From Mycetohabitans rhizoxinica HKI 454 (GTDB lineage Bacteria; Pseudomonadota; Gammaproteobacteria; Burkholderiales; Burkholderiaceae), in assembly GCF_000198775.1 (NCBI RefSeq), contig NC_014722.1, forward strand, positions 722,533-773,047: DNA of 50,515 nucleotides, in the 5' to 3' direction. Shown here piece by piece: positions 47,417 through 50,515 of this stretch (position 1 is the stretch's first letter; every line of letters begins with the position of its first letter). The notes under the pieces are model-generated. The model made no database searches and was not told the DNA's origin. It saw nothing but the letters and a program-made list of their open reading frames with translations. A program made the position numbers and the translations under genes.

Positions 47417-48817
47417 ATGAGCCGGTTGATCATCGTTTCAAACCGGGTTGCGCCGATTTCCGAGGGAGGGCCCGCCGCCGGCGGACTGGCGATCGGCGTC
47501 TATGACGCGCTAAAAGAGACCGGTGGCATGTGGTTCGGCTGGAGTGGCGACACGCAGTCCGGCCCGATCGAGCCGATCAAGCTCGAGGAGCGTGGCCCGG
47601 TGACCTTTGCGACGATCGCGTTGTCCCGGCGCGACTACGAGCAATACTATCGCGGCTTTTCGAACGCGGTGCTATGGCCGACATTCCACTATCGCTGCGA
47701 CCTTGCCCATTTTGAGCGGCAGGAGTTTGACGGTTACCGCCGGGTCAATCGATGGCTGGCGGACCAGTTGGTGCCGCTGATCCGGCCCGATGATGTGATC
47801 TGGGTCCACGACTATCATCTGATTCCGTTTGCCGAGGCGCTGCGTGCTCGGCACGTGGCGAACCGTATCGGCTTTTTTCTTCATATTCCGTTTCCGCCCG
47901 CGCAGTTGCTGTTGACCGTCCCGCCGCATGAGGAACTGATGCGGGCGCTGTGTTGCTTCGATTTGGTCGGCTTCCAGACAGAAGGGGATCTGCGTGCCTT
48001 CGTCGATTACATCGAGCATGAGGCACATGGGCAGGTCGAACGTCGTATTGACGCCAGGGTATGCAGCGTGCGAGCGTATGATCGCACGCTGCGCGCCGGC
48101 GCCTATCCGATCGGCATTTATCCGGACGAGATTGCGCAATTGGCTGCGGTCGGCGAGAGCGCTAGCTACGTGCGCAATCTGAAGGCAACGCTGCACGAGC
48201 GACAACTGATCATGGCCGTGGACCGGCTAGACTATTCGAAAGGGCTGGTGGAGCGGTTCCGTGCGTTCGAGAAGCTGCTTGAGGCGACGCCTGCGCGCCG
48301 CAACAAGGTGTCGTTCGTGCAGATCGCGCCACCGACCCGCGCTGACATGAATGCGTACCAGGACATCCGGCTGCAGCTCGAGGCGGAGGCGGGCCGGATC
48401 AACGGACGTTTTGCCGAGTTGGATTGGGCGCCGATCCGCTACATTCACCGGCAGTACGAGCGACAGGTGCTGGCTGCGTTGTTCCGGATATCCGATGTCG
48501 GCTACGTGACACCGCTGCGCGACGGCATGAATCTGGTGGCCAAGGAGTATGTGTCCGCGCAGGATCCCGACGATCCGGGCGTTTTGGTGCTGTCACGCTT
48601 CGCTGGCGCCGCGCAGGAACTGCACGGCGCGTTGATTGTCAATCCCGCCGACCTCGCGGGCATGGCCGACGCCCTAGATCGCGCGCTGAGCATGCCGCTG
48701 TTTGAGCGGCGGCAGCGTCACGCGGATATGATGACGCAGTTGCGTGAGAATAACGTATCTGTATGGCGCGATCACTTCCTCGGCGACCTGCGCTTGCTGG
48801 CGCCGGCCACAGGCTGA
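47417..48817 (+). CDS. otsA: Trehalose-6-phosphate synthase OtsA
   Basis: 466 residues. GT20 glycosyltransferase using UDP-glucose and glucose 6-phosphate. [11 protein letters not shown] start, the Gly-rich [29 protein letters not shown] (active-site His/Asp), [21 protein letters not shown] and [14 protein letters not shown] are present. Forms an osmolyte pathway with otsB. The 133-base gap to the convergent ABC gene shows no clear terminator. Confidence 0.96.
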   Translation: MSRLIIVSNRVAPISEGGPAAGGLAIGVYDALKETGGMWFGWSGDTQSGPIEPIKLEERGPVTFATIALSRRDYEQYYRGFSNAVLWPTFHYRCDLAHFERQEFDGYRRVNRWLADQLVPLIRPDDVIWVHDYHLIPFAEALRARHVANRIGFFLHIPFPPAQLLLTVPPHEELMRALCCFDLVGFQTEGDLRAFVDYIEHEAHGQVERRIDARVCSVRAYDRTLRAGAYPIGIYPDEIAQLAAVGESASYVRNLKATLHERQLIMAVDRLDYSKGLVERFRAFEKLLEATPARRNKVSFVQIAPPTRADMNAYQDIRLQLEAEAGRINGRFAELDWAPIRYIHRQYERQVLAALFRISDVGYVTPLRDGMNLVAKEYVSAQDPDDPGVLVLSRFAGAAQELHGALIVNPADLAGMADALDRALSMPLFERRQRHADMMTQLRENNVSVWRDHFLGDLRLLAPATG

Positions 48818-48950
48818 CAGCAAGCACGCCGTCGAAGAGGGCGGCAGCGACGTATACGCAGCGACGCCCACACGCAGCGGTGGGGCGACTGCGCGGGCCG
48901 AGCCCCGCCAGAGACGCGCTAACCTTGTGGCCAGGGACGCGCCAGTCTCG

Positions 48951-50515
48951 TTAAGCGTGCTCGACGAGTCTCGGTTCGTGGGCATGGGCTGCAGCGCGTC
49001 CCAATTGCTTTGTCAGCAAGTCGCGATACGGGCCGGGCCGATTCTTCAGCTCGTCCGGCGTGCCATCGTCGATGACCTTGCCCGCGCTCATCACGATGAT
49101 TCGGTCGAAGTTCTGCAGCGTCGAGAGCCGGTGCGCGATCGCCACCACGGTGCGGCCCCGCATCAGCCGGTCCAGCGCCTGCTGGATCGCTTCCTCGGAT
49201 GCGCTGTCCAGTGCGGACGTTGCTTCGTCCAGCAGCAGGATCGGGGCGTCCTTCAAAATGGCGCGAGCGATCGCGATGCGTTGGCGCTGTCCGCCAGAGA
49301 GCTTGACGCCACGGTCGCCAACGATCGTCTCGAACCCGTCTGGCATGGTCTCGATGAAGTCCGTGCAGCGGGCTTCGCGCGCGGCGGCGAGCACTTCCTC
49401 GCGGGACGCCTCGGGCCGGCCATAGGCGATATTCTCATACACGGTTCGATGGAACAGCGAAATATCCTGCGGCACCAGCGCGATGGCGCTGCGCAGGCTG
49501 TCCTGCGTGATGCGTGAGATGTCCTGTCCGTCGATCCGGATCACGCCGCCCTGCGGCTCGTAAAAGCGCTGCAGCAGCGCCAGTACGGTGGACTTGCCGG
49601 CGCCGGACTTGCCCACCAGCCCAACCCGCTGACCCGGTTCGATATGCAATTCGAAATGATCGAGAATCGGGCGGCGTCGTGGATATGCGAACGTGACCTG
49701 CTCGAAATCGACGCACCCCCCATTCGTGCTCAGCTCGGTAGCGTCGTTGCGGTCGGGCATGTCATGCGGCTCGAGCAGCGTCTGCACGGCTTCGGACAGC
49801 CTTGCCACATGCTGCGTGACATCCACCAGCGCGACCGCGAGGTCCCGCGTGCCGTGCAGGATCGTGAAGCCCAGCGAACTCACCAGCACGATGTCGCCGG
49901 AGGTTGCCTGCCCACGTGTCCATAGCCACAGCGTCCAACCGAGCAGCCCGGCCGAGAGCAGTGCAGTGATCACCGCGTGCAACAGCCGCAGCTTCTCCAG
50001 GTACAGCAGGCTTTGCTGGCGTGCGGTCATCTCGGCGTGCACGGTCATGCCGAAGCGCCGCTGCTCGCGCAGCGTCATGCCGAAGGCACGTACCAGCGCC
50101 ATGTTGCCGATCACGTCGACCAGCTCGCCGTCCACTGACGCGGCGCGCGTCGCGAAGGCCTGATGATGCGCGCTGCCGCGCCGGGCCAGCTTGAACAGCA
50201 CGATCGCCAGAATGGCGGAGGCCACCAGCAGTGTGCTAGCCATCAGGGGGTTGACCGCGAAAATCATCACGATCGCGCCGCACACGGCGATACAAGGTGG
50301 CAACACATTCCACGCCATCATGTTCTCGGCCGTGTAGACCGCGTTGGACGTGGCAGTGATGCGACTGGCTAGCATCCCAGGCTGCTTTTCGGCGAAATAG
50401 GTCGGCGAATGGCCGCTCAGGTAGCGGAACAAGTCCTTGCGCAAATCGCCTGTGACGACCACGAACGTATGCGCGGAGATCCCAGCCGCCGACCCGCCAT
50501 AGCAGGTTGTCAGCG
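48951..50515 (-). pseudogene. ABC exporter (fused membrane and ATPase), partial and frameshifted
   Basis: Membrane domain helices then nucleotide-binding domain: Walker A GKSGAGKST, Q-loop LVPQDISLF, signature LSGGQRQRI, Walker B ILLLDEATSALD and H-loop AIAHRLS, resembling MsbA/multidrug-type exporters. The N-terminus continues beyond the right edge: the minus strand reads ADNLLWRVGGW, then one extra base near 50481-50483 puts the following ISAHTFVVVTGDLRKDL in a different frame. As sequenced only a downstream start (GTG 50462) gives the open frame, missing the first helix pair. Substrate unknown. Confidence 0.82.

Noticed and set aside
1..50515. CRISPR array, prophage, insertion sequence or toxin-antitoxin island
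   Set aside because: No spaced identical repeats, no integrase, transposase, phage structural or restriction-modification genes were seen on either strand.

Overview
The window is chromosomal DNA of a betaproteobacterium of the Burkholderia group. Evidence: GC-rich sequence; the gene order yceD-rpmF-plsX-fabH-fabD-fabG-acpP-fabF-rpoE-rseA-mucB-mucD-lepA-lepB-rnc-era-recO-pdxJ-acpS-nagZ; an EF-P with Arg at position 32 next to its rhamnosyltransferase EarP; and long low-complexity tails on RNase E and RNase III. Several non-essential genes are broken while the essential ones are intact. That would suit a host-associated lineage with a shrinking genome (such as Mycetohabitans), but draft assembly errors cannot be excluded from one sequence.

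Layout. 1-5.1 kb: a frameshifted pncB, a LUD/LutC-like protein, an NhaD-type antiporter, an internally deleted 2-hydroxyacid dehydrogenase, rmuC and a small two-helix membrane protein. 5.2-8.4 kb (minus): molybdenum cofactor operon moaA-mobA-moeA, with a 21-bp tandem repeat running out of the moeA 3' end. 8.5-11.9 kb (minus): rne with its terminator, followed by a gene-free ~0.7 kb leader shared with divergent rluC. 12.6-15.7 kb (plus): rluC, a HAD phosphatase, a Rieske protein and sppA, overlapping or nearly so. 15.9-17.2 kb (minus): a tetrapyrrole-methylase-family protein and a frameshifted maf. 17.3-24.7 kb (plus): the fatty acid synthesis cluster behind a strong sigma70 promoter.

24.8-29 kb: the envelope stress module rpoE-rseA-mucB-mucD and a glutaredoxin-like protein. 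29.1-37.3 kb: lepA, lepB, rnc, era, recO, pdxJ, acpS and nagZ, mostly overlapping or a few bases apart, joining translation, secretion, RNA processing, repair, PLP synthesis, ACP activation and peptidoglycan recycling. 37.3-40.8 kb (minus): a frameshifted sigma54-type response regulator with a candidate sigma54 promoter and paired upstream repeats, then efp and earP. 40.9-44.4 kb: uvrC, pgsA, two identical tRNA-Gly and a tRNA-Cys, the same order as E. coli uvrC-pgsA-glyW-cysT. 44.4-50.5 kb: an oxidoreductase remnant, an ElaA-type acetyltransferase, a MarR regulator, a SCO1 lipoprotein (minus), the trehalose pair otsB-otsA, and a frameshifted ABC exporter (minus) leaving the right edge.

I found no prophage, insertion sequence, CRISPR array or defence island. 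The best leads are the sigma54 promoter and regulator region, the repeat expansions in moeA, uvrC and recO, and the pattern of gene lesions.
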